A stretch of DNA of 39,905 nt from Lysobacteraceae bacterium (GTDB lineage: Bacteria; Pseudomonadota; Gammaproteobacteria; Xanthomonadales; Rhodanobacteraceae), in the NCBI GenBank assembly GCA_028871555.1, contig JAGWNA010000023.1, positions 1-39,905 of the forward strand, given 5' to 3'. The translations under genes were made by a program, and so were the position numbers. Position 1 is the stretch's first letter. Every line of letters starts with the position of its first letter. Below the pieces are notes generated by a model. That model saw only the letters and a program-made list of their open reading frames with translations, searched no databases and was not told the origin of the DNA. Positions 9,186-19,948 of this stretch are shown here, in pieces.

Positions 9186-10132
9186 GACTGCAGGACTTCA
9201 GCGTGGAGGTTGCCGACTGGTCGCGAGAGCGTGACCGCGACACGCTGCTCGACATTCGCCGGCAGGTCTTCATCGACGAGCAAGGCGTGCCCGAAGCGCG
9301 TGAACGGGACGGGCTCGATGCCGATTGCTGGCATGTACTGGCCCGCGATGACAGCGGCCGGCCGATCGGCTGCGCCCGGCTCGGCGGCGACCACAAGATC
9401 GGCCGCATGGCCGTGTTGCGCGACTGGCGCGGCAAAGGCGTCGGCGTGGCGCTGCTGCGCGAACTGATCGGGCGTGCCCGTGCACAAGGCTGGCCCGAAG
9501 TGACGCTGGCCGCGCAAGTCAGCGCGATCGGCTTCTACGAGCGCGGCGGTTTCAATGCGCACGGCGAGGTGTTCGACGATGCCGGTCTGCCACACCGGGC
9601 CATGCGCCTGACCCTGCCGCCGCCCGCCGGCGACGCCGCAGCGGAACGCGACATCGGCGCCCTGCCCGCATCCCATCGCGGGGAAACCGCAGCCGCCCGA
9701 CTGCAACTGCTGAGCGAAACGCGGCATCGGCTGGCGATCTACGCGCCCTTGCTCGACAACGACAGTTACGCCGGCACCGGCGAGCTGGCGCAGTTGCGGC
9801 GCATCGCGGTCTCCGGTCGCTGCGCGCAGATCCGGATCCTGCTGCACGACCCGGCAGCGGCCCTGCGCAACGATCATCGGCTGATCGCGCTGGCGCAGCG
9901 CCTGCCCAGTGCCCTGCAGATCCGTACGCCGACAGAGGAGGCCGACCTCGCCTATGCCTCGGCCTATCTGCTCAACGATGTCGGCGGCTACCTGTTCCTG
10001 CCCGAGGCCGACCGGCCGCAAGGCCGCGCCGCCCGCCACGACCGCGTCGTCCATGCACCGTTGCAGCAGCATTTCGACGAAGTGTGGGAACGTGCCGAGC
10101 ACGCGAGCATGCTGCACACGCTGGACATCTAG
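9182..10132 (+). CDS. GNAT acetyltransferase fused to a C-terminal uncharacterised domain
   Basis: 316 residues from a GTG overlapping the roxA stop. Residues about 1-145 are a GNAT domain: VFIDEQGVPEARERDGLD, the acetyl-CoA loop RGKGVGVALLRELI and the ISAIGFYERGGF-like helix (here VSAIGFYERGGFNAHGE). This resembles the ElaA/YjcF subgroup. Residues about 160-316 form a second domain (LSETRHRLAIYAPLLDNDSY, ELAQLRRIAVSGRCAQIRILLHD) that I associate with the DUF7931 type found fused to GNATs; its organisation looks like a degenerate phospholipase-D-like fold, but without HKD motifs. Substrate unknown. Coupling to roxA hints at work on ribosomes or translation factors; that is inference. Confidence 0.85.
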   Translation: MRLQDFSVEVADWSRERDRDTLLDIRRQVFIDEQGVPEARERDGLDADCWHVLARDDSGRPIGCARLGGDHKIGRMAVLRDWRGKGVGVALLRELIGRARAQGWPEVTLAAQVSAIGFYERGGFNAHGEVFDDAGLPHRAMRLTLPPPAGDAAAERDIGALPASHRGETAAARLQLLSETRHRLAIYAPLLDNDSYAGTGELAQLRRIAVSGRCAQIRILLHDPAAALRNDHRLIALAQRLPSALQIRTPTEEADLAYASAYLLNDVGGYLFLPEADRPQGRAARHDRVVHAPLQQHFDEVWERAEHASMLHTLDI

Positions 10133-10379
10133 CAGCCTGTCGGGCTTTGGTGGCCAGATTGCCCCGCCATGGCCGTCGCAGATGCCGGGCGGGGACCCGT
10201 CCGCTGTTTCTTGCGCACGCGGTGGCTTGCCGCGTCGCGGCAGGCCAAGGGTATAATCGAACGGATGATCTCCAACCATCCGCTCGAGACGGGTCCGTCG
10301 GGGTTGAATACCGATGGAAAGCCGCGACATCAAAGGTCACACGGATGGTTGCAAATATCCCCTCCCCGCCGGTGGTAAC
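10133..10379. other. Intergenic region upstream of sucA
   Basis: 247 bp. It holds a short hairpin AGCC-TGTCG-GGCT followed by TT at 10134-10148 just after the GNAT stop, a second inverted repeat CCCCGCC (10162-10168) / GGCGGGG (10188-10194) with a 19-base loop, and then a promoter-like element. The leader between the predicted start of transcription and the sucA GTG would be about 115 nt; I see no recognised riboswitch in it. Confidence 0.5.
10227..10257 (+). promoter_or_regulatory. Sigma-70-type promoter candidate for sucA-sucB-lpd
   Basis: A perfect -10 TATAAT lies at 10252-10257. The best -35 is TTGCCG at 10227-10232, giving a long 19-bp spacer. It is the only strong -10 in the gap and reads toward sucA. 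Confidence 0.5.
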
Positions 10380-13220
10380 GTGAGTACAAATCTGATCCGC
10401 GAGTTCTTCGAGTCTTCCCAACTCGCTGGCGGCAACGCCGATTACGTCGAATCGCTGTATGACGCCTGGCTGGCCGACCCCTCGTCGGTATCCGCTGACT
10501 GGAACGGATATTTCGAGTCTTTCAAGGGCCGCGAAGCGGGCGACGTCTCCCCGCAGGCGGCGATTGCACGGATCGAAGCGGCGCAGAAGCAGCGCCGTGC
10601 CGGTGTCGCCACCGCGCCGATGAGCGACGAGCACGCGCGCAAGCAGGCCGGCGTATTGCGCCTGCTCACCGCCTATCGCTCGCGCGGCCACCTCGCCGCC
10701 GATCTCGATCCGCTCGGCCTGACCGAGAAAATGCCGGCACCGGATCTGGGTCTGGCCTTTCACGGCCTGAACGATGCCGACCTGGATACCGAGTTCGACA
10801 CCGGCAACTATGCCGGCGGCGGGCAGCGGCTGAAACTGCGCGAACTGCTGGCCCGGCTCAGGAAAACCTATGCCGGCACGATCGGCGCCGAGTTCATGCA
10901 CATCAGCAACCATGACCAGCGCAACTGGATCTACACCCGGCTCGAGCAGGCTGCCGGCAACAGCGGGCTGGACAAGCCCGGCAAGCTGCGCGTACTGGAC
11001 GGCCTGACCGCCGCCGAAGGCCTCGATCGCTACCTGCATACCAAGTACGTCGGCCAGAAGCGCTTTTCGCTGGAAGGCGGCGACAGCCTGATTCCGCTGA
11101 TCGACGACGTGGTCAGCGCCGCCGGCGACAACGGCATCAAGGAACTGGTGATCGGCATGGCCCATCGCGGGCGCCTCAACGTGCTGGTCAACATCCTGGG
11201 CAAGCCGCCGAAAACCCTGTTCGACGAGTTCGAGGGCAGGTTCGAACATCCGGACGACCCGGCCCATTCGGGCGACGTGAAGTACCACATGGGTTTTTCC
11301 GCCGACGTCAGGACACCCAACGGCGGCGTGCACGTGGCGCTGGCGTTCAACCCGTCGCATCTGGAAATCGTCAACCCGGTGGTGGCCGGTTCGGTGCGCG
11401 CAAGGCAGACACGCCGCCGCGACACCATGCACGAGCAGTCGATCGCGGTGCTGATCCACGGCGATGCCGCATTCGCCGGCCAGGGCGTGAACATGGAGTT
11501 GCTCAACATGTCGCAGGCCCGCGGCTTCAAGATCGGCGGCAGCCTGCACATCGTGGTCAACAACCAGATCGGCTTCACCACTTCCAATCCGCAGGACGCC
11601 CGTTCCACCATGTACTGCACCGACCTGGCCAAGATGGTCAATGCGCCGGTGCTGCATGTGAACGGCGACGACCCCGAAGCGGTGATCCAGGTCACCCGGC
11701 TCGCCTACGCGTTCCGCAAGCAGTTCCGCCGCGACGTGGTGATCGATCTGGTCTGCTATCGCCGCCACGGCCACAACGAAGCCGACGAACCCGCGGCGAC
11801 GCAGCCGGTGATGTACCAGCTGATCCGCAAGCGCCCGACCGCGCGCGTGCTTTACGCGCAGCGGCTGGTACGCGAAGGCGTGATCGCCGACGATGACGCG
11901 CAGAAGCGCTTCGATGCCTACCGCGACCGGCTGGAGGCGGGCGCGCCGATGACCGATCTGGATCCGTCGCCGCCGCGCGACGGCCATGTCGACTGGGCGC
12001 GCTTCATTGGCGGCAAGCTGTCGTCGCCGACCGATACCACCGTGCCGCTGCGGAAACTGCAGGAACTCGCCGGCAAGATCCTCACCCTGCCGGCCGACAT
12101 GACGCTGCAGGCGCGCGTGGCGAAGATCTACGAGGACCGCCTCAAGATGGCCAGCGGCGAGCTTCCGGCCGATTGGGGCTTTGCCGAGAACCTTGCCTAC
12201 GCCACGCTGATCGATGCCGGCCACGACATGCGCCTGGTGGGCCAGGACGTCGGCCGCGGCACGTTCTTCCACCGCCATGCCGTGCTGCACGACCAGAAAA
12301 ATGGCCACACCTTCATGCCGCTGGCCACCGTGCGCGGCGGTGCCGACGTGCAAGTGGTCGACTCGCTGCTGAGCGAAGAGGCGGTGATGGCGTTCGAATA
12401 CGGCTACTCCACCACCGACCCGGACACGCTCAACATCTGGGAGGGCCAGTTCGGCGACTTCGCCAATGGCGCGCAGGTGGTGATCGACCAGTTCATCAGT
12501 TCCGGCGAATCGAAATGGAACCGCCTGTGCGGGCTGGTGCTGCTGTTGCCGCACGGCTACGAAGGCCAGGGACCGGAGCACTCCTCGGCGCGACTGGAGC
12601 GCTTCCTGCAATTGTGCGCGTTCGACAACATCCAGGTCTGCGTGCCGACCACGCCTGCGCAGGATTTCCACATGATCCGCCGGCAGATGCTGCGCACCGT
12701 GCGCAAGCCGCTGATCGTGATGACGCCCAAGTCGCTGTTGCGCCACAAGCTGGCGGTGTCGAGCCTGGAGGAGCTGGCCACGGGAAGCTTCCAGCTGGTG
12801 ATCGGCGAACACCGCAAGCTGCCGGCCAGGAAGGTCAGGCGCGTGGTGCTGTGCGCGGGCAAGGTCTACTACGATCTTCTCGAGGAAGCCGAAAAACGCG
12901 AACTGAAGGATGTCGCCCTCGTGCGCGTCGAGCAGCTCTACCCGTTCCCGCGCCCCGAAGTCATCGCCGAGCTGGCCAAGTACCCTTCGGCAGGGGAAGT
13001 CATCTGGTGCCAGGAAGAACCGATGAACCAGGGCGCATGGTTCCAGATCCGTCATCACCTGCAAGCCTGCACGGGCAGCAAGCACAACCTCTCGTACGCC
13101 GGACGCTCCCGCTCGGCAGCGCCGGCCGCCGGTCATTTCAATACCCATGTCGCCGAACAGGCAGCACTCGTCGAACAGGCACTGGTTGCGCCGGTCGGCA
13201 CGGATCACTCGGCTGAATAA
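10380..13220 (+). CDS. sucA: 2-oxoglutarate dehydrogenase E1 component SucA
   Basis: 946 residues, close to the 933 of E. coli. This thiamine-diphosphate enzyme decarboxylates 2-oxoglutarate and passes the succinyl group to the lipoyl arm of SucB. Seen: the N-terminal E1 segment ([17 protein letters not shown]), [10 protein letters not shown] with the active-site His, GDAAFAGQG and NNQIGFTT of the diphosphate-binding region, [39 protein letters not shown] and the C-terminal [10 protein letters not shown]. The GTG at 10380 gives the family N-terminus and has GGTGG just upstream; an in-frame ATG at 10314 would add 22 residues of no family likeness. Followed 23 bp later by sucB. Confidence 0.97.
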   Translation: MSTNLIREFFESSQLAGGNADYVESLYDAWLADPSSVSADWNGYFESFKGREAGDVSPQAAIARIEAAQKQRRAGVATAPMSDEHARKQAGVLRLLTAYRSRGHLAADLDPLGLTEKMPAPDLGLAFHGLNDADLDTEFDTGNYAGGGQRLKLRELLARLRKTYAGTIGAEFMHISNHDQRNWIYTRLEQAAGNSGLDKPGKLRVLDGLTAAEGLDRYLHTKYVGQKRFSLEGGDSLIPLIDDVVSAAGDNGIKELVIGMAHRGRLNVLVNILGKPPKTLFDEFEGRFEHPDDPAHSGDVKYHMGFSADVRTPNGGVHVALAFNPSHLEIVNPVVAGSVRARQTRRRDTMHEQSIAVLIHGDAAFAGQGVNMELLNMSQARGFKIGGSLHIVVNNQIGFTTSNPQDARSTMYCTDLAKMVNAPVLHVNGDDPEAVIQVTRLAYAFRKQFRRDVVIDLVCYRRHGHNEADEPAATQPVMYQLIRKRPTARVLYAQRLVREGVIADDDAQKRFDAYRDRLEAGAPMTDLDPSPPRDGHVDWARFIGGKLSSPTDTTVPLRKLQELAGKILTLPADMTLQARVAKIYEDRLKMASGELPADWGFAENLAYATLIDAGHDMRLVGQDVGRGTFFHRHAVLHDQKNGHTFMPLATVRGGADVQVVDSLLSEEAVMAFEYGYSTTDPDTLNIWEGQFGDFANGAQVVIDQFISSGESKWNRLCGLVLLLPHGYEGQGPEHSSARLERFLQLCAFDNIQVCVPTTPAQDFHMIRRQMLRTVRKPLIVMTPKSLLRHKLAVSSLEELATGSFQLVIGEHRKLPARKVRRVVLCAGKVYYDLLEEAEKRELKDVALVRVEQLYPFPRPEVIAELAKYPSAGEVIWCQEEPMNQGAWFQIRHHLQACTGSKHNLSYAGRSRSAAPAAGHFNTHVAEQAALVEQALVAPVGTDHSAE

Positions 13221-13243
13221 GTCCCCCAAAGGATCACTGCATC

Positions 13244-14462
13244 ATGTCCATCGAAGTCAAAGTCCCCGTCCTGCCCGAGTCCGTCTCCGACGCCACCATC
13301 GCGACCTGGCACAAGAAGGCCGGCGATGCGGTCAAGCGCGACGAGAATCTGGTCGATCTCGAAACCGACAAGGTGGTGCTGGAAGTACCCGCGCCGGTTG
13401 ACGGCGTGCTGAAGGAAATCCGCCACGACGTCGGCGATACGGTGAACAGCGAGCAGGTCATCGCGATCATCGAAGCCGGGGCGGTCGCCGCCGCGCCTGC
13501 CCCGGCGGCCAAGGAAGCCGCCGCTCCGGCTCCGGCCAAGGCCGAAGCAGCGAAGCCCGCTGCGGCATCCGCATCCACCGCGCAGCTGTCCCCGGCCGGT
13601 CGCCGCGTGGCGACGGAAGAGAACATCGACCCGTCCAAGGTCGCCGGCACCGGCCGCGACGGCCGCGTGACCAAGGAGGACCTGATCAACTACGGCCAGG
13701 CCGCCTCGGGGGGCAAGGGCGGCGGAGCCGCCGCGCCGGCTCCGGCCGCCAGGCCCACGCCGGGCGCGCGTCCGGAAGAGCGCGTCCCGATGACCCGCAT
13801 GCGCGCCAAGATCGCCGAGCGGCTGATGCAGTCGAAGAACTCGATCGCCATGCTCACCTCGTTCAACGAGGTGAACCTGGCCGAGGTGGTGAAGATGCGG
13901 AAGTCTTTGGGCGAGCAGTTCCAGAAGACCCACGGCATCAAGCTCGGCTTCATGAGCTTCTTCGTCAAGGCCACCGCCGAAGCGCTCAAGCGCCATCCGG
14001 TGGTCAATGCCTCGGTCGACGGCAACGACGTGATCTATCACGGCTACCAGGACATCTCGATCGCCGTATCCACCGACAAGGGCCTGGTGACCCCGGTGCT
14101 GCGCGACGTGCAGGACATGGGCTTTGCCGACATCGAGCAGGGCATCGCCGATTACGCGAAGAAGGCGCGCGACGGCAAGCTGAGCCTGGACGACCTGCAG
14201 GGCGGCACCTTCACCATCACCAACGGCGGCACCTTCGGCTCGCTGCTGTCCACGCCGATCGTCAACCCGCCGCAGAGCGCGATCCTGGGCATGCACACGA
14301 TCAAGGAGCGCGCCATCGTCGAGAACGGCCAGGTGATCGCCGCGCCGATGATGTACATCGCGATCTCCTACGACCACCGCATCATCGACGGCAAGGACGC
14401 GGTGCTGTTCCTGGTCGACATCAAGGACCAGCTGGAGAATCCGCAGCGCATGCTGCTCGGCC

Positions 14463-14467
<5 letters not shown>
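13244..14467 (+). CDS. sucB: Dihydrolipoyllysine succinyltransferase (2-oxoglutarate dehydrogenase E2) SucB
   Basis: 407 residues. One lipoyl domain (residues 1-78) with lipoylated Lys43 in ETDKVV; an Ala/Pro/Lys-rich linker (about 80-105); the E1/E3-binding domain ([15 protein letters not shown] to DLINY, about 108-146); a second Ala/Pro linker; then the catalytic domain with SYDHRIIDG, His378 and Asp382 being the catalytic pair. SucB forms the core of the complex and transfers succinyl to CoA. AAAGGA lies about 10 bases before the ATG. A perfect hairpin begins at its stop codon. Order sucA-sucB-lpd is usual in this group. Confidence 0.97.
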
Positions 14468-16016
<1,549 letters not shown>

Positions 16017-16019
<3 letters not shown>

Positions 16020-16035
16020 GCGCAGGATGCGCTCA
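16017..16035 (+). promoter_or_regulatory. Perfect hairpin containing the lpd stop codon
   Basis: TGAGCGCA (16017-16024, beginning with the lpd TGA) pairs with TGCGCTCA (16028-16035) across a 3-base loop, 8 bp in all. No T-run follows. This repeats the design seen at the end of sucB. The rest of the gap to 16212 shows no clear promoter. Confidence 0.65.
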
Positions 16036-16212
16036 TCCCGGACAGCACAGGGAAGTACGCTGATCCGGGATCCATCTGGAATGGACAACCTCATCCCGCG
16101 CAGGCCATGGACCGCCGGCGACACGGGATCCGCCACAGCCCGTTCGTGGCAACATCAGCGGGCCGTTTCGTTTGCCATCACCCCGTAAAACGCGCGCTTC
16201 GACGGGACGCCC

Positions 16213-16809
16213 ATGCCTCAACCCACCGCCATCTGCGTCTACTGCGGGTCCCGCAGCGGTGGCGACGCCGCCTATGCCGGACAGGCACGCGCATTCGGTA
16301 CCGAAATGGCCCGCCGCAACATCGCGCTGGTCTACGGCGGCGGCAAGGTCGGCTTGATGGGCACGCTGGCCGACGCGGTACTGGCCGGCGGCGGCAAGGC
16401 AGTCGGCGTGATCCCGCGGCAGCTGGTCGAGCGTGAAGTGGCGCACCCGGGGCTCACCGAGTTGCACGTGGTCGAGACCATGCACCAGCGCAAGACGCGC
16501 ATGTACGAACTGTCCGATGCGTTCGTCGCCCTGCCCGGCGGCTTCGGCACGATGGATGAGATGTTCGAGATGCTGACCTGGGCGCAACTCGGCCTGCATC
16601 GCTATCCGTGTGCCTTTCTCGATGTGCGCGGCTACTACGCCAGTCTGCACGCGATGATGACCCACATGGTCGACGAGGGCTTCGTGAAGAGCCGCCAGCG
16701 GGACAGCATATGGTTCGGCGACGACATGGAGCAGTTGTTCCGGTGGATGGAAAACTACGAGGGCAGCCACACGCCCAAATGGATCGACAGCAGCAGCGTC
16801 GAAGCCTGA
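16213..16809 (+). CDS. LOG-family protein (nucleoside-5'-monophosphate phosphoribohydrolase, 'lysine decarboxylase-like')
   Basis: 198 residues. The family motif PGGFGTMDEMFE, with an upstream HQRKTRMYELSDAFVALPGG segment and the Rossmann-like start VYCGSRSGGDAAY and YGGGKVGLMG, identifies a LOG protein. Such proteins cleave the N-glycosidic bond of cytokinin riboside monophosphates or AMP-like nucleotides to free base plus ribose-5-phosphate; older annotation as lysine decarboxylase is not supported. Start ATG has GGGA close upstream. The next gene starts 35 bp downstream and is probably co-transcribed, without an obvious functional link. Confidence 0.9.
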   Translation: MPQPTAICVYCGSRSGGDAAYAGQARAFGTEMARRNIALVYGGGKVGLMGTLADAVLAGGGKAVGVIPRQLVEREVAHPGLTELHVVETMHQRKTRMYELSDAFVALPGGFGTMDEMFEMLTWAQLGLHRYPCAFLDVRGYYASLHAMMTHMVDEGFVKSRQRDSIWFGDDMEQLFRWMENYEGSHTPKWIDSSSVEA

Positions 16810-16844
16810 CCGCTGACCACGCCCGACGCCATCAGGAGCCCGCC

Positions 16845-17858
16845 ATGACCCGGAACATCGACTTCCACGCCTTTCGCATCCGCAACGATGCCGACGGCTA
16901 TCGCGCCGACGTCGAAACGATGGCCACCGATGCGCTGTCGCCGGGCGAGGTGCTGGTCAAGACCGCATGGTCCTCGGTCAACTACAAGGACGCGTTGGCC
17001 GGTACCGGCAAGGGAAAGATCCTGCGCCAGTTCCCCTTGAATGGGGGGATCGATGTGGCCGGCCACGTGGCGGCTTCCACCGACCCGACCTTCAGGGAGG
17101 GCGATGCGGTGCTGTGCACCGGCAGCGGCCTGTCGGAAACGCGCGATGGCGGCTACGGCGAATACGTCCGCCTTCCCGCGGCATGGACGATCCCGCTGCC
17201 GGCAGGCCTCAGCCTGCGCGAGAGCATGATCATCGGCACCGCCGGCTTCACCGCCGCACTGGGCCTGTTGCGCATGCAGGACAACCGGCAGTCGCCGGCG
17301 CTGGGGCCGATTGCGGTAACCGGCGCCAGCGGCGGCGTGGGCCAGCTTGCGATCGACATTTTCAGCCGCGCCGGCTACGAGGTGCACGCGATCAGCGGCA
17401 AGGCCGACCACTTCGATTTTCTGCGCGGCCTGGGCGCCGGCACCTGCATCGATCGCCACGCGCTGGCCTTCAGCGGCAAGCCGGTGGATTCGGTACGCTT
17501 CGGCGGCGCGCTGGACAATGTCGGCGGCACCATGCTGAGCGGTCTGCTTCCACTGATCAGCCCCTACGGCAACGTGGCCGTCTGCGGCAACGCCGGTGGC
17601 GCCGGATTCAGCAGCACCGTATTGCCCTTCATCATCCGCGGCGCCAGCGTGCTCGGGATTGCCTCGGCCGGAACCGCGCGGGATATCCGCGACGAGATCT
17701 GGCGACGCCTGGCGAACGACTGGAAGCCTCGGCACCTGGAACGCATCGCCACCGGCGAGATCACGCTGGACGGGCTGCCCGGAGTGTTCGCGCATATGCT
17801 CGACGGCCATTCGTTTGGCCGTACAGTAGTCCGTATCGGGCCGCACGATCCAGCGTGA
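16845..17858 (+). CDS. acuI: AcuI/YhdH-family NADPH-dependent acryloyl-CoA reductase / quinone oxidoreductase
   Basis: 337 residues, zinc-free medium-chain dehydrogenase/reductase. Seen: SSVNYKDALAGTGKGKI (YhdH-type N-terminus), PLNGGIDVAGHV, GTAGFTAALGL, nucleotide-binding VTGASGGVGQLAIDI and GGALDNVGG. E. coli YhdH/AcuI reduces acryloyl-CoA to propionyl-CoA, a detoxification step; the subfamily match is good but substrate is by homology. AGGAG lies 6 bases before the ATG. The C-terminus overlaps a perfect hairpin, after which a new promoter begins. Confidence 0.88.
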   Translation: MTRNIDFHAFRIRNDADGYRADVETMATDALSPGEVLVKTAWSSVNYKDALAGTGKGKILRQFPLNGGIDVAGHVAASTDPTFREGDAVLCTGSGLSETRDGGYGEYVRLPAAWTIPLPAGLSLRESMIIGTAGFTAALGLLRMQDNRQSPALGPIAVTGASGGVGQLAIDIFSRAGYEVHAISGKADHFDFLRGLGAGTCIDRHALAFSGKPVDSVRFGGALDNVGGTMLSGLLPLISPYGNVAVCGNAGGAGFSSTVLPFIIRGASVLGIASAGTARDIRDEIWRRLANDWKPRHLERIATGEITLDGLPGVFAHMLDGHSFGRTVVRIGPHDPA

Positions 17859-17864
17859 TCGTGC
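17843..17864 (+). promoter_or_regulatory. Perfect hairpin overlapping the acuI stop codon
   Basis: GCACGATC (17843-17850) pairs with GATCGTGC (17857-17864) over 8 bp with a 6-base loop. The acuI TGA (17856-17858) straddles the loop and right arm. No T-run follows; the -35 of the next promoter begins immediately after it. Confidence 0.6.
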
Positions 17865-17893
17865 TTGGAACTGCCGCCGCCACGGCTTAGAAT
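17865..17893 (+). promoter_or_regulatory. Sigma-70 promoter for the PilH-like regulator gene
   Basis: -35 TTGGAA (17865-17870), spacer of 17 bp, -10 TAGAAT (17888-17893). The predicted leader is about 24 nt before the ATG at 17924, with AGGGA inside it. Good match in sequence and spacing. Confidence 0.65.
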
Positions 17894-17923
17894 CAACGCA
17901 ACCTGCAGGGAACCCACATCACC

Positions 17924-18289
17924 ATGGCACGCATCCTGATCGTCGACGACTCCCCTTCACAGCTGTTGGGGATCAAGCGGATCGTTGAAAAACTCGGGCA
18001 TGAAGCCCTCTCCGCCGAAGACGGCGCCGCCGGTGTCGAAGTGGCCAAGCTCGAAAAGCCCGACCTGATCCTGATGGACGTGGTGATGCCCAACCTCAAT
18101 GGGTTCCAGGCCACCCGCACCATCAGCAAGAATCCCGAGACGGCACATATCCCGATCATCCTGGTGACCACCAAGGATCAGGAGACCGACAAGGTCTGGG
18201 GTATGCGCCAAGGTGCCAAGGCCTACGTGACCAAGCCGATCAAGGAAGACGAGCTGGTGCGTACGCTCAAGGAGTTTCTGCCGGGCTGA
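17924..18289 (+). CDS. pilH: CheY-like single-domain response regulator, PilH type
   Basis: 121 residues, receiver domain only. The acidic pair is Asp8/Asp9, the phosphoacceptor Asp52 (LILMDVVMP), with Thr82 and Lys104 (AYVTKPI) completing the switch. The segments MARILIVDDSP, NGFQATR and VTTKDQETDKVWG match what I remember of Pseudomonas PilH, which modulates type IV pilus twitching through the Chp system. No pilG, pilI, pilJ or chpA is adjacent here; a stand-alone location makes the exact role less certain. Own promoter upstream; bidirectional terminator downstream. Confidence 0.85.
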   Translation: MARILIVDDSPSQLLGIKRIVEKLGHEALSAEDGAAGVEVAKLEKPDLILMDVVMPNLNGFQATRTISKNPETAHIPIILVTTKDQETDKVWGMRQGAKAYVTKPIKEDELVRTLKEFLPG

Positions 18290-18321
18290 ACACACCGCCG
18301 GCCGAACCCATGCATGAAACG

Positions 18322-18348
18322 CGGCGCGCAAAGGCGCCGTTTTCGTTT
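18322..18348 (+). terminator. Intrinsic terminator after pilH, probably bidirectional
   Basis: CGGCGC (18322-18327) pairs with GCGCCG (18334-18339) around a GCAAAG loop and is followed by TTTTCGTTT. It sits between convergent pilH and cbpA; upstream AAAC gives a weak T-run on the minus strand too. Confidence 0.75.
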
Positions 18349-18369
18349 GCGGAGCTGAGGCAAGACCCG

Positions 18370-19281
18370 TCACAGTCGCGGGTCGTAACCCTTGAATTGC
18401 CCACGCAACGCCTCATAGGCCGCGCGCTGTTCGTCACTCTCCGCCATGGGCGTGCGGATCGACAGTTCCACCAGCTGGTCGCCCGGATGTGCGCCCGGCA
18501 TGCCGCGCCCCTTGAGTCGAAGTTTGCGTCCCGATTGCGAACCTGCCGGTATGCGCAGATCCACCTTGCCGGCCAGCGTCGGCACGGCAACCGTGGCGCC
18601 AAGCGCAGCCTCCCACGGCGTGATCGGCAGCACGTGCACCACGTTGCGGCCGTCCAGACGGAAACGCGCATCGTCGCGCACGCCGATTTCCAGCAGCAGA
18701 TCGCCGCTGGGACCACCGGCCGCGCCGGCCTGCCCCTGTCCGGACAACCGGATCACCTGGCCAGGCTGGATGCCTGCCGGGATTTTCACCTCCAGCACGC
18801 GCTCGCCACTCGACGGATCCTGCATCGTCAGGCGCGTACGCCCGCCATCGAATGCCGTCTGCAGATCGATCTGCACCTGCGCCTGCACGTCGCGGCCACG
18901 CCGCGGTCGCGGCTGACCACGCTGGCCGCCAGCGGCAGCACCGCGGCCGAACAGGCTTTCGAAAAAATCGCTGAAGTCGCCGTCGCCGGCATCGCCGAAA
19001 CCGTGACCACCACGGGCCTGCCCCTGCCAGCCCGGCGGCGGCCGGAACTGCTCGCCCTGCCGATAGCCGCCAGCGCGCAGCTGATCGTAGGAACGCCGCT
19101 TCTCGGCATCCTTGAGCACTTCATTGGCCTCGTTGATCGCCTTGAATTTCTCCTCGGCACCGGCCTCCTTGTTCTTGTCCGGGTGATATTTGCGCGCCAG
19201 CTTGCGATACGCCGCCTTGATCTCGGCCTCGCTGGCATCCGGCTTGACGCCCAGGATCTCGTAATAGTCTTTGAATTCCAC
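18370..19281 (-). CDS. cbpA: DnaJ-class co-chaperone, CbpA type
   Basis: 303 residues. N-terminal J domain with HPD at residues 33-35 (KYHPDKN), a Gly/Phe-rich linker (about 72-120, [21 protein letters not shown]), and the DnaJ C-terminal substrate-binding domains; the CxxCxGxG zinc repeats of DnaJ are absent, as expected for CbpA. It stimulates DnaK and can bind curved DNA in E. coli. The start is a GTG at 19281 preceded by GGGAG. It lies 74 bp after hsp20; a terminator in that gap suggests partial read-through or a separate promoter. CbpM, its usual regulator, is not in the window. Confidence 0.92.
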   Translation of the reverse strand: MEFKDYYEILGVKPDASEAEIKAAYRKLARKYHPDKNKEAGAEEKFKAINEANEVLKDAEKRRSYDQLRAGGYRQGEQFRPPPGWQGQARGGHGFGDAGDGDFSDFFESLFGRGAAAGGQRGQPRPRRGRDVQAQVQIDLQTAFDGGRTRLTMQDPSSGERVLEVKIPAGIQPGQVIRLSGQGQAGAAGGPSGDLLLEIGVRDDARFRLDGRNVVHVLPITPWEAALGATVAVPTLAGKVDLRIPAGSQSGRKLRLKGRGMPGAHPGDQLVELSIRTPMAESDEQRAAYEALRGQFKGYDPRL

Positions 19282-19302
19282 CTGCCACTCCCCGACTCAC
19301 GC

Positions 19303-19333
19303 AAAACCCGCGGCGGATCGTCTCCGCCGCGGG
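19303..19333 (-). terminator. Intrinsic terminator between hsp20 and cbpA
   Basis: On the minus strand an 11-bp perfect stem (CCCGCGGCGGA / TCCGCCGCGGG, 19307-19333, loop of 5) is followed by TTTT. It would end or attenuate hsp20 transcription before cbpA. Confidence 0.8.
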
Positions 19334-19355
19334 GCATCCTGCAACCTGCCTCGGC

Positions 19356-19808
19356 TCAGTGGCCGGTGTCGATGGTAATGCGCCGCGCCGTCGCCAGCGC
19401 TTTCTTCGGTATCACGATTTCCAGCACGCCATGCCGGCCGTTCGCGCTGATGCCCTCGGCGTCGGCGCTGTCCGGCAGCGCGAAACGGCGATGGAACGCG
19501 CCGCGCGCACGCTCGGTCCGGGTGAATTTGCCGTTTTCGGCGCTGCTGCCGACGTCGCGCTCACCCTTGATGGTGAGGATGCCCTTGTCCATGCTCACTT
19601 CGATCTGCGCAGGATCCACTCCCGGGATGTCGGCCAGGATCACGAAACGCTTTTCTTCGTCGCGGATATCCACCCGCGGCACCCACTGGCCCGCTGCAAC
19701 GTCGGCGGTATCGCCATCCTCCTGCTGCAGGAAACGGCCAATAACCTGCCGGATGTCCTGCGGCAGCACCTGGTGGGCATTCCATACGGCATGACGGCCA
19801 AGACTCAT
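19356..19808 (-). CDS. Small heat-shock protein, Hsp20/alpha-crystallin family
   Basis: 150 residues. The alpha-crystallin domain spans about 40-140: VDIRDEEKRFVILADIPGVDPAQIEVSMDKGILTIKGER is cut into the usual strands, with RRFALPDSAD and the NGVLEI-like motif NGRHGVLEIVIPKK near the end. An ATP-independent holdase for unfolding proteins. The ATG at 19808 gives the family start (MSLGRH) and has GAGGAGAG upstream. A sigma-32-like promoter and two hairpins precede it. Confidence 0.93.
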   Translation of the reverse strand: MSLGRHAVWNAHQVLPQDIRQVIGRFLQQEDGDTADVAAGQWVPRVDIRDEEKRFVILADIPGVDPAQIEVSMDKGILTIKGERDVGSSAENGKFTRTERARGAFHRRFALPDSADAEGISANGRHGVLEIVIPKKALATARRITIDTGH

Positions 19809-19847
19809 GAGGTTCTCTCCTCGATTGGATTGCGGTGCGATCACCGC
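19809..19847 (-). promoter_or_regulatory. Structured 5' leader of hsp20 (candidate RNA thermometer)
   Basis: The leader of about 42 nt holds two potential hairpins: GCGGTG-ATCG-CACCGC (19832-19847) and GAGG-AGAGAA-CCTC (19809-19822), the second pairing the Shine-Dalgarno with the bases just before the ATG. Short, weak stems over the ribosome site are typical of heat-shock thermometers; function is inferred. Confidence 0.35.
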
Positions 19848-19857
19848 TTGACAAGCA

Positions 19858-19885
19858 ACATAGGTGCTGCGGTGTTTGATTCAAG
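19858..19885 (-). promoter_or_regulatory. Sigma-32-like heat-shock promoter for hsp20
   Basis: Read on the minus strand: -35 CTTGAA (19885-19880, exact), 14-bp spacer, -10 ACCTATGT (19865-19858), which matches CCCCATNT at five of seven defined positions. Distance to the ATG is about 50 bp. Confidence 0.6.
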
Positions 19886-19948
19886 GCGACAGCCGATCGC
19901 CGGCGGTTTAGCATGGCCACTGCCCTTTCCGCCTGCAGCCCAGACCCC

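Noticed and set aside
9972..13229. 1,085-codon minus-strand frame opposite sucA
   Set aside because: Shadow; sucA motifs are complete on the plus strand.
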